34,022 bases of DNA, from positions 1-34,022 of the forward strand of contig CAJXPI010000006.1 in NCBI GenBank assembly GCA_913057875.1, written 5' to 3'. The translations under genes and the position numbers were made by a program. This DNA is from an uncultured Flavobacteriales bacterium. Lineage in GTDB: Bacteria > Bacteroidota > Bacteroidia > Flavobacteriales_G > Salibacteraceae. Every line of letters begins with the position of its first letter. Position 1 is the first letter of the stretch. The notes below the pieces were generated by a model. The model saw only the letters and a program-made list of their open reading frames with translations. It made no database searches and was not told the DNA's origin. This document shows, piece by piece, positions 19,273 to 28,362 of this stretch.

Positions 19273-19815
19273 TTAAAATGGTGAATTAAAACTGTCAAAA
19301 GTTGTATTTATTTTATCCTTTGCCGATAAAGTTGGATTTTCAATATTCCAATCTATTCCTAATGAATGATCATTCCATAATATCCCACCTTCTTGGGTAG
19401 GATCGTAATAATTGGTACACTTATAAGAGAAAACGGTTTCATCTTCTAAGGTACAAAATCCATGAGCAAACCCTGGAGGCACCCATAACATTAACTTATT
19501 GGCTTCATTGAGTTCTACCCCATAATGTTGTCCATAAGTAGGGGAGTCCTTCCGGATATCAACAGCTACATCAAAAACCGCTCCCTTTACCACACGAACC
19601 AATTTACCTTGGGCCATAGGAGGATTTTGAAAATGCAATCCTCTTAATACTCCCTTATTTGACAAAGACTGATTGTCTTGAACAAAAGGTTTTAGAATAC
19701 CTAGCTTTTCTAATTGTTTTTGATTGAAGCTTTCGTAGAAATAGCCTCGATCATCCTCAAAAACATTTGGTTGAATTAATAGTAATCCAGGTAATTCTTC
19801 TGATAAAACCTTCAT
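19273..19815 (-). CDS. rfbC: dTDP-4-dehydrorhamnose 3,5-epimerase
   Basis: FEDDRGYFYESFNQKQL, FVQDNQSLSNKGVLRGLHFQNPPMAQGKLVRVVKGAVFDVAVDIRKDSPTYGQ, LWVPPGFAHGFCTLED. ATG at 19815 preferred over the track's TTG at 19827. Confidence 0.95.
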   Translation of the reverse strand: MKVLSEELPGLLLIQPNVFEDDRGYFYESFNQKQLEKLGILKPFVQDNQSLSNKGVLRGLHFQNPPMAQGKLVRVVKGAVFDVAVDIRKDSPTYGQHYGVELNEANKLMLWVPPGFAHGFCTLEDETVFSYKCTNYYDPTQEGGILWNDHSLGIDWNIENPTLSAKDKINTTFDSFNSPF

Positions 19816-19834
19816 AAAGTCACTCAATGAGCTA

Positions 19835-19842
19835 CAAAATTA
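19835..19842 (-). promoter_or_regulatory. Putative -7 promoter element TAATTTTG upstream of rfbC
   Basis: Minus strand TAATTTTG, about 20 nt from the rfbC ATG; matches TAnnTTTG. Confidence 0.4.
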
Positions 19843-19913
19843 TAGTGCTATTGGAAATTCCTGAAATTTTTAACAGAAACATATGAACAGAGTGATGTTT
19901 TCTTTTCACAAAA

Positions 19914-19936
19914 AAGGCTCGTTTTAAACGAGCCTT
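19914..19936 (-). terminator. Intrinsic terminator downstream of the YeeE/YedE pair
   Basis: AAGGCTCGTTTTAAACGAGCCTT hairpin followed on the minus strand by a T tract, 17 nt past the stop at 19954. Confidence 0.88.
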
Positions 19937-19953
19937 CTTTAAATAATTGTTTT

Positions 19954-20367
19954 TTAGTGAGGTAAATATTGACGTGTGAGTCCGTAAACAAAAGTACCCA
20001 GCATGGCTGATGCAATAAATATGGCAAAAACGGTGTATCCGCTACCCATTAAAACGAACATCATTCCTGAGCATACTCCCGTTAAAGCCCATCCCATCCC
20101 AAATATGATTCCGCCAATAATATATCGTGGCCATGTGTGTGCTTTTGGATTGAACTTTTTGACATCTCCGTGATTTGTTTTTACAAAACCACGTTTAAAT
20201 AGCTGGGTAATGATGATTCCTATTATTATTCCAGAGATAATAATTCCATACATATGAAAACTCTGAAATAAGAACATTTCATAAATTCTAAAGAAGGAAA
20301 TCATTTCCATTTTATATGCGCCAAACCCAAATAGAAATCCGACCATGATGTATTTGAAAAATTTCAT
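19954..20367 (-). CDS. YeeE/YedE (DUF6691-like) transporter half-protein
   Basis: GGIIFGMGWALTGVCSGMMFVLMGSGYTVFAIFIASAMLGT: conserved Cys-containing GxGxxxxGxC motif; several TM segments. Confidence 0.85.
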   Translation of the reverse strand: MKFFKYIMVGFLFGFGAYKMEMISFFRIYEMFLFQSFHMYGIIISGIIIGIIITQLFKRGFVKTNHGDVKKFNPKAHTWPRYIIGGIIFGMGWALTGVCSGMMFVLMGSGYTVFAIFIASAMLGTFVYGLTRQYLPH

Positions 20368-20389
20368 AACGATTAAATTTTGTGTTGGA

Positions 20390-21037
20390 CTATATGTGAA
20401 TTTGAAGAATGTATGGTAAAAAGAAATAGGTCATAATTAAGCCTCCGATAAAGAAACTAACTACGGCAATCAAAGAGGGGAGTTGTAAGTCGGCAATACC
20501 AGAAATAGCGTGCCCTGAAGTACACCCACCCGCATAACGCGAACCAAAGCCAATTAAAAATCCACCACCCACAATTATGATTAGACCTCTTAAGGTAAAC
20601 AAGGAATCCCAGCTATACAGGTTCCAAAATTTTGGAAGGTCCGCATTTTCAGCTGTTGGGGCTGGAACGATTGGAATATTTCCGTAGGTTAATGAAGATC
20701 CAGGAACGTCAGCAGAAATCTCGTTCAGTGCTACTACGGTTTCTTGGGAGATATGGGCATGATGACCGGGAGAGAAATATGTAGCGGCCATATAACCGCC
20801 AAACATAGCGCCCAAGGCAACCATTAAATTCCATCCTTGCGATTGCCAATCAAAATTAAAGAAGTCGGAATAGTCCCCAGCACCATCTGCGGCACACATG
20901 GTTCGTAAATTGGCAGATAAACCAAATTCTTTACCAAAGTATAGCAGTAGAAATAAAGTTAATCCAATGCTTATACCTCCCATCCACCAGGGCCATTGAG
21001 AACTTAGTAATTCGTGTATTTGGTTTAAAAAATCCAT
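20390..21037 (-). CDS. YeeE/YedE family sulfur-compound transporter subunit
   Basis: GGGFLIGFGSRYAGGCTSGHAISGIADLQLPSLIAVVSFFIGGLIMTYF and multiple TM segments; 22 nt upstream of the partner gene. Confidence 0.88.
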   Translation of the reverse strand: MDFLNQIHELLSSQWPWWMGGISIGLTLFLLLYFGKEFGLSANLRTMCAADGAGDYSDFFNFDWQSQGWNLMVALGAMFGGYMAATYFSPGHHAHISQETVVALNEISADVPGSSLTYGNIPIVPAPTAENADLPKFWNLYSWDSLFTLRGLIIIVGGGFLIGFGSRYAGGCTSGHAISGIADLQLPSLIAVVSFFIGGLIMTYFFLPYILQIHI

Positions 21038-21190
21038 ATCGTTTGATTTTATCGATTTGTAATTTTTGTTCCATACAAAGTTCAGGATCTTCTTATTTTT
21101 CGAGTGTGATAATTCTTACATTCAAATATGACTTTGGTAAGGAGAGTAACTGTTTTTGGTTAGGTATTGGAAAAGTAAAAAGCAAAAAAA

Positions 21191-21216
21191 ATCCCGAACC
21201 AAAAATGGAACGGGAT
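21191..21216 (-). terminator. Intrinsic terminator of ndk
   Basis: Minus strand ATCCCGTTCCATTTTTGGTTCGGGAT followed by TTTTTTT, about 23 nt past the ndk stop. Confidence 0.75.
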
Positions 21217-21239
21217 CTTTTCAATTATCCATTGGGTGA

Positions 21240-21659
21240 TTAAAATCTCTCAAATCTTGAGAAAAAGAAATTTGCTTCTATTTGTGCATTTTCATCACTA
21301 TCTGAACCGTGAACGGCATTTTCACCAATTGATTTAGCAAAACGTTTTCTGATAGTTCCCTCAGCTGCATCAGCCGGGTTAGTAGCACCAATTAATGTAC
21401 GGTAATCTTCCACAGCGTTATCTTTTTCTAAGATAGCAGCAACGATAGGACCACCTGACATGTATTCAACTAATTCTCCGTAAAAAGGACGCTCTTTGTG
21501 AACTTCGTAAAACTCACCCGCTTGCTCAGCTGATAAATGAACTTTTTTCAAAGCAACAATTCTAAATCCAGCATCTGTAATCATGCCTAAAATGTGTCCT
21601 GTGTGTCCTGCTGCAACTGCCTCAGGCTTTACCATGGTGTAAGTTATAGTACCTGCCAT
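21240..21659 (-). CDS. ndk: Nucleoside-diphosphate kinase
   Basis: [24 protein letters not shown]...[20 protein letters not shown] (active-site His motif). ATG at 21659 preferred over the track's TTG at 21692. Confidence 0.96.
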   Translation of the reverse strand: MAGTITYTMVKPEAVAAGHTGHILGMITDAGFRIVALKKVHLSAEQAGEFYEVHKERPFYGELVEYMSGGPIVAAILEKDNAVEDYRTLIGATNPADAAEGTIRKRFAKSIGENAVHGSDSDENAQIEANFFFSRFERF

Positions 21660-21689
21660 TGTTATGTTTTTTTTAATTTTTTGAGGGCG

Positions 21690-21697
21690 CAAAAGTA
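21690..21697 (-). promoter_or_regulatory. Putative -7 promoter element TACTTTTG of ndk
   Basis: Minus strand TACTTTTGC, about 30 nt from the ATG at 21659; the track's TTG start lies inside it. Confidence 0.5.
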
Positions 21698-21899
21698 GTG
21701 CATTCTTTTTAATAGAAATTGCTTTTACTATGGAAATTTATAAACCCTTAACAAAGATTTAATCTGTTTGGTTTATGTGCACATAATTGATTGAAATGGG
21801 AGAGAAGGATACGCTTGTTAATTGTTATTAGCTCCTTAACCTTGACGTAATGTTTAAGCTACTCACAGTGTCTATTCTTGTCGAAATTATTTAGTAAAG

Positions 21900-23036
21900 A
21901 TGAATACAAGAATTGGAATACTTGGCGTGTTAGCCCTTGGTACAAGTTTATCGTTAACCATTGGATTAACTGGGTGTGGAGAAACCAAAAGTCCAGAACA
22001 AATAACGGCCGATAGTTTGGCTTTAGATTTCCCACAAGTTCACGCCATGGCCCAAACCACAATGGTTGCTAGTAGTGATGATGCCGCAGATGATCCTTGT
22101 GTATGGATTCACCCTGACGATAAATCCAAATCTTTAATAATTGGTACCAACAAACGAAGTGGGATTGATATTTACAATCTCCAAGGTGAAATGCAAGCTT
22201 CTTACCCTGTAGGAAGAGTAAATAATGTAGATGTTCGTTACGGTTTTCAATTAGGTGATAAACGCGTAGATATTGTGGTAGCCACTAATCGTAGTCACAA
22301 TGGGCTAAGTGTTTTTGTTGTAAATTCAAACGAGCAAACACTAACTAGTTTAGGGGATGATTTATTTCCGTCTGCGGTAGGTGAAGTATATGGTTTTGCA
22401 CTAGGACAGCCCAAAATGCAAGATAAGTTATATGCAGTTTTGGTGAGTAAAACCGGACAGTTAGAGCAATGGGAGTTGAATGGAAAATCCGGTTCTATAG
22501 CGGGTAAAATTGTACGCGCCCATCAATTTTCATCTATTTGTGAAGGTATTGTAGTAGATGATTTTACAGGAGTTATTTATGTAGGCCAAGAGGAAGAAGG
22601 TATCTGGAAACTTCCTTTGGATCCAAAATCTAACAAGCCACCAGAACAAGTCTTTGCTTTATCTAATTCACCTGGATTGATTTCCGATATCGAAGGCATT
22701 TCTATCTATTATGCTTCAGAAACGGAAGGCTATATTATTGCTTCCATTCAAGGGAATAATTCATACGCAGTTTTAGAAAGAGAAGAGCCTCATACTTATT
22801 TAGGAAGTTTCACTATTCAAAAAGGCTTAGCCATTGATGGAGTCCAAGAAACCGATGGTGTAGATGTAGTGAACAGAGCTTTACCTGGATACCCTTATGG
22901 ATTTCTAATTGTTCAGGATGGACATAACCATATGGGAGGGAAGTTGGTAAATCAAAATTTCAAAATTGTGGATTGGAAATCCATTGCTTTTACTTTTAGC
23001 CCAGCCTTAAAAGTAGCATCTGAATTTGAGCAATAA
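21900..23036 (+). CDS. Phytase (beta-propeller phytase family) lipoprotein
   Basis: Lipobox GLTGCGETK; DDPCVWIHPDDKSKSLIIGTNKRSGIDIYNLQGEMQASYPVGRVNNVDVRYGF; ICEGIVVDDFTGVIYVGQEEEGIWKLPLDP; GVQETDGVDVVNRALPGYPYGFLIVQDGHN fit beta-propeller phytases. Confidence 0.93.
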   Translation: MNTRIGILGVLALGTSLSLTIGLTGCGETKSPEQITADSLALDFPQVHAMAQTTMVASSDDAADDPCVWIHPDDKSKSLIIGTNKRSGIDIYNLQGEMQASYPVGRVNNVDVRYGFQLGDKRVDIVVATNRSHNGLSVFVVNSNEQTLTSLGDDLFPSAVGEVYGFALGQPKMQDKLYAVLVSKTGQLEQWELNGKSGSIAGKIVRAHQFSSICEGIVVDDFTGVIYVGQEEEGIWKLPLDPKSNKPPEQVFALSNSPGLISDIEGISIYYASETEGYIIASIQGNNSYAVLEREEPHTYLGSFTIQKGLAIDGVQETDGVDVVNRALPGYPYGFLIVQDGHNHMGGKLVNQNFKIVDWKSIAFTFSPALKVASEFEQ

Positions 23037-23037
23037 G

Positions 23038-23997
23038 CTACCTACTGTAAAATTGAAACTTAGGAGAAATATTTGAAGCTAATTCACTAACCGTAACATA
23101 GCGTTGGCCATTTTGTAACCAACAAATGGCCTCTCCTTTAGTTTCTCCCTGATATGCTAATAGTGCAGGTTCTCGCTCAAGGGCTTCTAATACCGTTTCA
23201 TTGGGAGTACGATTCCAGTAATAAATAAACTCGTATGATTTTATAGCTATGTGTTCTCCGTTACTGGAAATGTCGGCAGCTGTTATTTCTTGAAATCTAA
23301 AACGTAAAGTACCTACATGCTTTAACTTTGTTTCTTCACCAAATGCTATGGGACCGTTAGAGGTCATAATTTTGCATATCGATTTTGCTTTAGTGAAAAT
23401 AAATAGATCTTGGGATAAAGGATCCACAAATAGCGCTTCCGCGTTTTCTTTAGTTGGAATACCGTCTACGATAGGATAGGTGAGTTTTAACTCTTCAATT
23501 AAGTTATTAGATATTTCATTGAGTTGCGTGTCTTGGGCAAAATTAGGCTCTGGAAATCGGTAAATGCTCACATGTGTTCTGTAGGTGTTGTTATCTCCAA
23601 TATCGGCAATATAGAGCGCCCCAAATTCACCATCACCGTTAAATCCACGACACATATCTTCATAATCAATGGCAGAAATTCCATTTAAGGAGTATTCCTG
23701 CTTGCGGTTACCTTTTTGGTCGTACAAATAAATGGCAGCCTTATTCCCTGAATCTTCGTGAAGCCAAAGCATGTTTGGATTAGTTTGTGATTCCAGTATG
23801 CCAGAAACTTCATCGAGTACAGGGGTTAATTCGTGTTTTACAGAATCGGGAGAAAAGTTTAAACTAGCCTTTTGTAATAATGTAGAATTAAAACTATGAT
23901 CAAATATTACAGTATTTTCCTTAGGCGAAGGGAGAGTGTGGTCATCTGTTTGGCATCCTATAAAGACCAAAGAAAACAGAAGTAATAATTTATGCAT
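23038..23997 (-). CDS. Putative lipoprotein, beta-propeller-like, uncharacterised
   Basis: Lipobox LVFIGCQTDD; LDEVSGILESQTNPNMLWLHEDSGNKAAIYLYDQKGN...ISAIDYEDMCRGFNGDGEFGALYIADIGDNN, a propeller-like composition. Confidence 0.72.
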   Translation of the reverse strand: MHKLLLLFSLVFIGCQTDDHTLPSPKENTVIFDHSFNSTLLQKASLNFSPDSVKHELTPVLDEVSGILESQTNPNMLWLHEDSGNKAAIYLYDQKGNRKQEYSLNGISAIDYEDMCRGFNGDGEFGALYIADIGDNNTYRTHVSIYRFPEPNFAQDTQLNEISNNLIEELKLTYPIVDGIPTKENAEALFVDPLSQDLFIFTKAKSICKIMTSNGPIAFGEETKLKHVGTLRFRFQEITAADISSNGEHIAIKSYEFIYYWNRTPNETVLEALEREPALLAYQGETKGEAICWLQNGQRYVTVSELASNISPKFQFYSR

Positions 23998-24014
23998 ACG
24001 TATTGTGGTAAAAT

Positions 24015-24045
24015 GAAAAAAGGACGCTCCCCTAAAGAAACGCCC
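24015..24045 (-). terminator. Probable intrinsic terminator downstream of the beta-helix lipoprotein gene
   Basis: Minus strand GGGCGTTTC-TTTAGG-GGAGCGTCC (9 bp with G-U pairs) then TTTTTT. Confidence 0.6.
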
Positions 24046-24068
24046 AATTCTCGAAATAAAAAGATTAA

Positions 24069-25346
24069 TTAGTTAGATCCAAAAGCTCCAAAGTGAGCAC
24101 TTGGGCTAGGGTTTGTATAAGTTACACCACCAATTACTAAAGCTCCGTTTTTAGGAGAGAAATTAGTTTTAGCACCAGTTAATGCAAGTGATCCTCCAGC
24201 CAAATGGAAATCGTAATCTGCGTAGTCTAAGTTTTCTAATTTTCCTGTAGCTACGTTATAGTCTACAAATTTTGGGTCATTTTCGTTGATTGCACCGTAA
24301 ATGTCATTCGGTGAATCTGCAGAAGTGAAAATACCGTGAGTTGGGTAAAACTCGTCAATCATGATTTGCTCATTTCCGAAGTAGAATGCATAATCAACAG
24401 AAGTATTTGGTAAATCAGCTTCATCATCACCTCCAACAACTCTTACACCGTATTTACAGTTTACAATTAATTGGTTGTAGCTTTGTCCACGTGCTCCTTT
24501 CTCAATGTTTACAGATGCTCCACGACCTTCTTTGTTTCTTCTCCACCCACAGTTTACAAATGTGTTGTTGTAAGAAGTACAGTTAGTTTGTGGCGAACGC
24601 TCACCAGAGTTTGACCATTTTGTACCGTTCGTAGCACAGTTGTAAAATAGGTTGTAAGCCATATCTCCTTCAACACCCGACTTGATGTTTAAAGCTTCAC
24701 CACCTGTTTCACCTACGTAAGCAAAAGTGTTTCCAACTACAGAAAGTTGACCACCTAATGAACGGAAAGCATCGTCAGTAGTGTTTTGAATGATAGAGTT
24801 GTGAATAGCTACTTTTCCAATTAAGTTACCGTAAATGATAGCATATCTTGGGTCACCCTCATCTTCACCTTGCTCTACAAAAATAGAGTTAGGACCTGCT
24901 GGAGCTCCTGCGTATTCAATTTTTGCATAGTTAATAGCTAATTCACCACAAGTAGCGGCACATTGAATACCACCCCATAATCCCATAAATCTGTTGGCTT
25001 CGGTTTGGTTAGCTTCTTCTACGCTAAAAGTTACCATGTTTCCTTCTTGTCCAAGAATGTATAGGTTACCACGTACTTGAAATTCTGGAGCTTCTGCTGT
25101 ACCTAAATTGTCACCCGCAAAAATTACTTGCGCACCTGCTTCAATGGTTAAAGATTCTCCTTCTGGAATTACTACATCTTCCGTAATGGTAACAATGCTG
25201 TTTCCTTCCCATTTTCCGCTTACTGGTCCTGCTGCGGTTAATTCTAAGAACTGTGGTCCTGCTTCTTCTTCGTCTTTTGTACAAGAAGTAAATGTAGTGG
25301 CCATTAATGCTAAACTAAGGCCTAATAGAGTAATTTTTTTGTTCAT
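24069..25346 (-). CDS. Right-handed beta-helix lipoprotein
   Basis: Lipobox TTFTSCTKDEE; VVIPEGESLTIEAGAQVIFAG; coils with AIHNSIIQNTTDDAFRSLGGQLSVVGNTFAYVG...YNLFYNCATNG...YNNTFVNCGW. 24 nt after the TonB receptor. Confidence 0.82.
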   Translation of the reverse strand: MNKKITLLGLSLALMATTFTSCTKDEEEAGPQFLELTAAGPVSGKWEGNSIVTITEDVVIPEGESLTIEAGAQVIFAGDNLGTAEAPEFQVRGNLYILGQEGNMVTFSVEEANQTEANRFMGLWGGIQCAATCGELAINYAKIEYAGAPAGPNSIFVEQGEDEGDPRYAIIYGNLIGKVAIHNSIIQNTTDDAFRSLGGQLSVVGNTFAYVGETGGEALNIKSGVEGDMAYNLFYNCATNGTKWSNSGERSPQTNCTSYNNTFVNCGWRRNKEGRGASVNIEKGARGQSYNQLIVNCKYGVRVVGGDDEADLPNTSVDYAFYFGNEQIMIDEFYPTHGIFTSADSPNDIYGAINENDPKFVDYNVATGKLENLDYADYDFHLAGGSLALTGAKTNFSPKNGALVIGGVTYTNPSPSAHFGAFGSN

Positions 25347-25370
25347 TTTTGTTTATTTTAAAGTATGTAT

Positions 25371-28187
25371 TTACATGTTAAAGCGGACTCCAATTCTAAA
25401 GGAAGAGCCTACGTGTTGTTCTCCGGTGATTACATTATCTCCTGGGTTTCCTTGGTAAGGAAACTTGGAGTTTTCAGTATTTACCGGTTGTTTAATGAAG
25501 GTTTGGTATTTGGCATTTAACAGGTTTCTCATTTTCAAATACACCTGCCATTTTTTGTTTAGATTTTTTTCTGCTGAGAAATCCAGTTGGTAAAAAGGCT
25601 TCTCCCACTCATCGTTATTGTAAAAATTTGAAACCGTTCTAATTCGTTCGCCAGTATAATTGAAAGCCAGTTGTGCATTGAAACCATTCTTAATGCCTTT
25701 GTACAATAAAGAGAAGTTTCCAATATGTGATGCTTGTCCTTGTAATGGGCGCGATTGGTCAATGTTTACCGTCACAATGTTTGAACTATTGTCTTCTGGG
25801 TCTTCTCGCTTACGTAACGATTTCTGGGTAGTTATTTCAGAATGTGTGTAGGAGTAATTTATTTTAACTCCAAAACTTCTGATGTATTTAATGAAGTTCA
25901 ATTCAGCCCCATAGTTAATGGCCGTTCCAAAATTTTGAGGTCGTCTTACAATATCGTTGACTCCAAAATCATTACCATCAGTCAATACGTATTCAATAGG
26001 GTCATTGATTTGTTTGTAGAACGCTCCAATTAAAAATTGGTCGGTACCCTTGGAAAAGATTTCGTATCTTAAATCTACATTATGGGTTCTAATTTTTTGA
26101 AGTTCAGGATTCCCCATTTCCACGTAATCTTCTTGACGGTAGATGTAGGGAACTATTTCAAAATAACTAGGTCTAATGATAGAGTAGAAGTAGCTTAAAC
26201 GAATATTGCTTTTATTGTTCAAAGCGTATTTTATTGCCATGCTAGGTAGCACATCGCTATAGGTTTGTTTGTTCTCTGGTTCTTGGCCAGCTCTTGGAGC
26301 TAGGAGCGTATATCCTTGATCGGTGTACTCAATACGGGCGCCCGCAATAACGTTTAAGACCTTGCTAAAATCGGCATCAACCATTCCGTAAACTGCGGCT
26401 ACATTTTGATGAGAATCTTGGTTTAATTCGTTTCGGGTAGAACCTTGAGGGTTTCGAATTCTAAAATTGATATCTCCATATTTTTCCCAAGTACCATATT
26501 TGGTAATATTAGAATCATCCGGTTTCCAATCGTAACCATAAGCTTGTATTCCAGGGTCTGGATTGAAATTGTAAGTTACTATAAAGCTGTTTCTGCTTTT
26601 GAGTCGGTATAAACCACCCATTTTGAAAACGTAGGTGTTCTTTTCGTTGTCTTTGGTGTAGGCTAAGTTTAGAATTCCAGTAATGTCTTTATCGGTGTTG
26701 TATTCCCATGCGCGACTGTTATCTCCGTCTTCTGCCACCAAAATGCTCTTTTGATCTTGAATTAAAGAGTAATTACTTACCGTCACAAAATCCGCATGAT
26801 CAGGTCTCTCTCTGCGGGCCTTTGAATAGGCGGCCTTCCAATCTAATGTCCATTTATCACTCAGTTTATGTTCTGCTTCTAGTGTATAGTTATTGATGCG
26901 TTGGTGGGTTTTACGAAATCGTTGACTGTGCACCTCTACCTGATTATCGCCAGGGTTAACACCCCATAATCTTGTTTTTGTTTCGTTACGTAATTGGTTA
27001 TTGTTTAGATCTAGGAAAATACTTGATAGCCTGATTTTGTGATTTTTGGATAGTTGATAATCCACTGCTACATTTAATCCAAACTGAGTAATGTCATTGA
27101 AATAAAAACGTTCACTCATGTTAGTTAATACCGGTAGGCTTGTTCCATCTCTAGTAGTGCTAGGTTCAAATCGCACGGCATCAGTACCCGTATGCATTTT
27201 ATTGGCGGTACCAGAAATCAAAACACCCAATTTATCTTTAAAAAAGCGTTGCCCATACCCTAATGATACATAGTAATCAGGTGCAAAGTCTTTTGAATTG
27301 GATTCCATGTTTTTTGTGGTGAAATCATCCATGGTGGCTTTGTAGGTCGGTCCATTTTTCTCAAACGGACTCACCGGGTTTATTTCTTGCGCGTCAAAGT
27401 TTTGGAAGGACTGATTGAAAAGGATGTTGTGATATCCTACAAATCCATTGGCCAATATCAGCTTCTTGTTAGGAGCGTTTCGCATCACCATATTCACAGC
27501 GCCACCCACAGCATCGCCTTCCATATTAGGGGTAAGTGATTTAACCACTTCTACACGTTCTAGTAAATCAGAAGGAAAAAGGTCTAAGGAAACGTAACGA
27601 TTTTTGTTATCAGAGCTCGGAATTTTGATTCCATTTACCAAGGTGTAATTATAGCGCTTGGGCATTCCTCTAATAATGGCAAAACTTTCTCCTGTTCCGC
27701 TTGGGTTACTTTCCATGGTAACCCCCGAAATACGTTGAACCACCTCAGCTACCGAGTTATCCGGTGAAAGAGCAATTGCCTCAGCAGAAGTTACATTCAT
27801 GACCATGGCGGAGCTTTTTTCTTTTATTCTCGAACCGGAAATAGTAGATCCATCCACATCTTGCACAAATTCAAATTCTGTTAGTTGGGTAACATTTAAT
27901 TTTAATTGAATGTTTTGGATAACTATTGGTTCATTTTGAACACTAATTGTTTTTTCAAATGAAGTGAATCCAACAAACGAAATTTTCAGAATATGATATC
28001 CAGTAGGTACTCCGTTTATTATAAAAGAACCATCCATACCCGTGGTGGTAAAAAGGTTGGTTTCTGTTAACTGAACGGTAGCACCAATTAGAGGTAATTC
28101 TTCATCATCCAGTACCACACCTTTAAGGGTAGATCCATATAAATGTGCGGTAAAAAAAGTAAAAGCAAAAAGTAAAGCGTGTTTCAT
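25371..28187 (-). CDS. TonB-dependent outer membrane receptor with N-terminal carboxypeptidase-regulatory-like domain
   Basis: MKHALLFAFTFFTAHLYGSTLKGVVLDDEELPLIGATVQLTETNLFTTTGMDGSFIINGVPTGYHILKISFVGF; plug IRGMPKRYNYTLVNGIKIPSSDNKNRYVSLDLFPSDLLERVEVVKSLTPNMEGDAVGGAVNMV; C-terminal barrel ending SSFRIGVRFNM. ATG at 28187 preferred over GTG at 28205. Confidence 0.95.
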   Translation of the reverse strand: MKHALLFAFTFFTAHLYGSTLKGVVLDDEELPLIGATVQLTETNLFTTTGMDGSFIINGVPTGYHILKISFVGFTSFEKTISVQNEPIVIQNIQLKLNVTQLTEFEFVQDVDGSTISGSRIKEKSSAMVMNVTSAEAIALSPDNSVAEVVQRISGVTMESNPSGTGESFAIIRGMPKRYNYTLVNGIKIPSSDNKNRYVSLDLFPSDLLERVEVVKSLTPNMEGDAVGGAVNMVMRNAPNKKLILANGFVGYHNILFNQSFQNFDAQEINPVSPFEKNGPTYKATMDDFTTKNMESNSKDFAPDYYVSLGYGQRFFKDKLGVLISGTANKMHTGTDAVRFEPSTTRDGTSLPVLTNMSERFYFNDITQFGLNVAVDYQLSKNHKIRLSSIFLDLNNNQLRNETKTRLWGVNPGDNQVEVHSQRFRKTHQRINNYTLEAEHKLSDKWTLDWKAAYSKARRERPDHADFVTVSNYSLIQDQKSILVAEDGDNSRAWEYNTDKDITGILNLAYTKDNEKNTYVFKMGGLYRLKSRNSFIVTYNFNPDPGIQAYGYDWKPDDSNITKYGTWEKYGDINFRIRNPQGSTRNELNQDSHQNVAAVYGMVDADFSKVLNVIAGARIEYTDQGYTLLAPRAGQEPENKQTYSDVLPSMAIKYALNNKSNIRLSYFYSIIRPSYFEIVPYIYRQEDYVEMGNPELQKIRTHNVDLRYEIFSKGTDQFLIGAFYKQINDPIEYVLTDGNDFGVNDIVRRPQNFGTAINYGAELNFIKYIRSFGVKINYSYTHSEITTQKSLRKREDPEDNSSNIVTVNIDQSRPLQGQASHIGNFSLLYKGIKNGFNAQLAFNYTGERIRTVSNFYNNDEWEKPFYQLDFSAEKNLNKKWQVYLKMRNLLNAKYQTFIKQPVNTENSKFPYQGNPGDNVITGEQHVGSSFRIGVRFNM

Positions 28188-28362
28188 TCGTTTGTTTCTG
28201 TGCACAAATGAAAAGGGGAGGTGTTAAGTGAAGGTTGACTCTATAAAACCATTAAGTTATGCTCAGGTTAAATACTACTCCTATTTTATTATGGCTATGT
28301 TAGCATATGAGTCAATTAAGGTTAATACGAAATAAATTGATGATAATAATTGAATTAAAGTG

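Noticed and set aside
24386-25458. Plus-strand ORFs opposite the beta-helix lipoprotein
   Set aside because: Antisense to a well-supported CDS; compositional artifacts.
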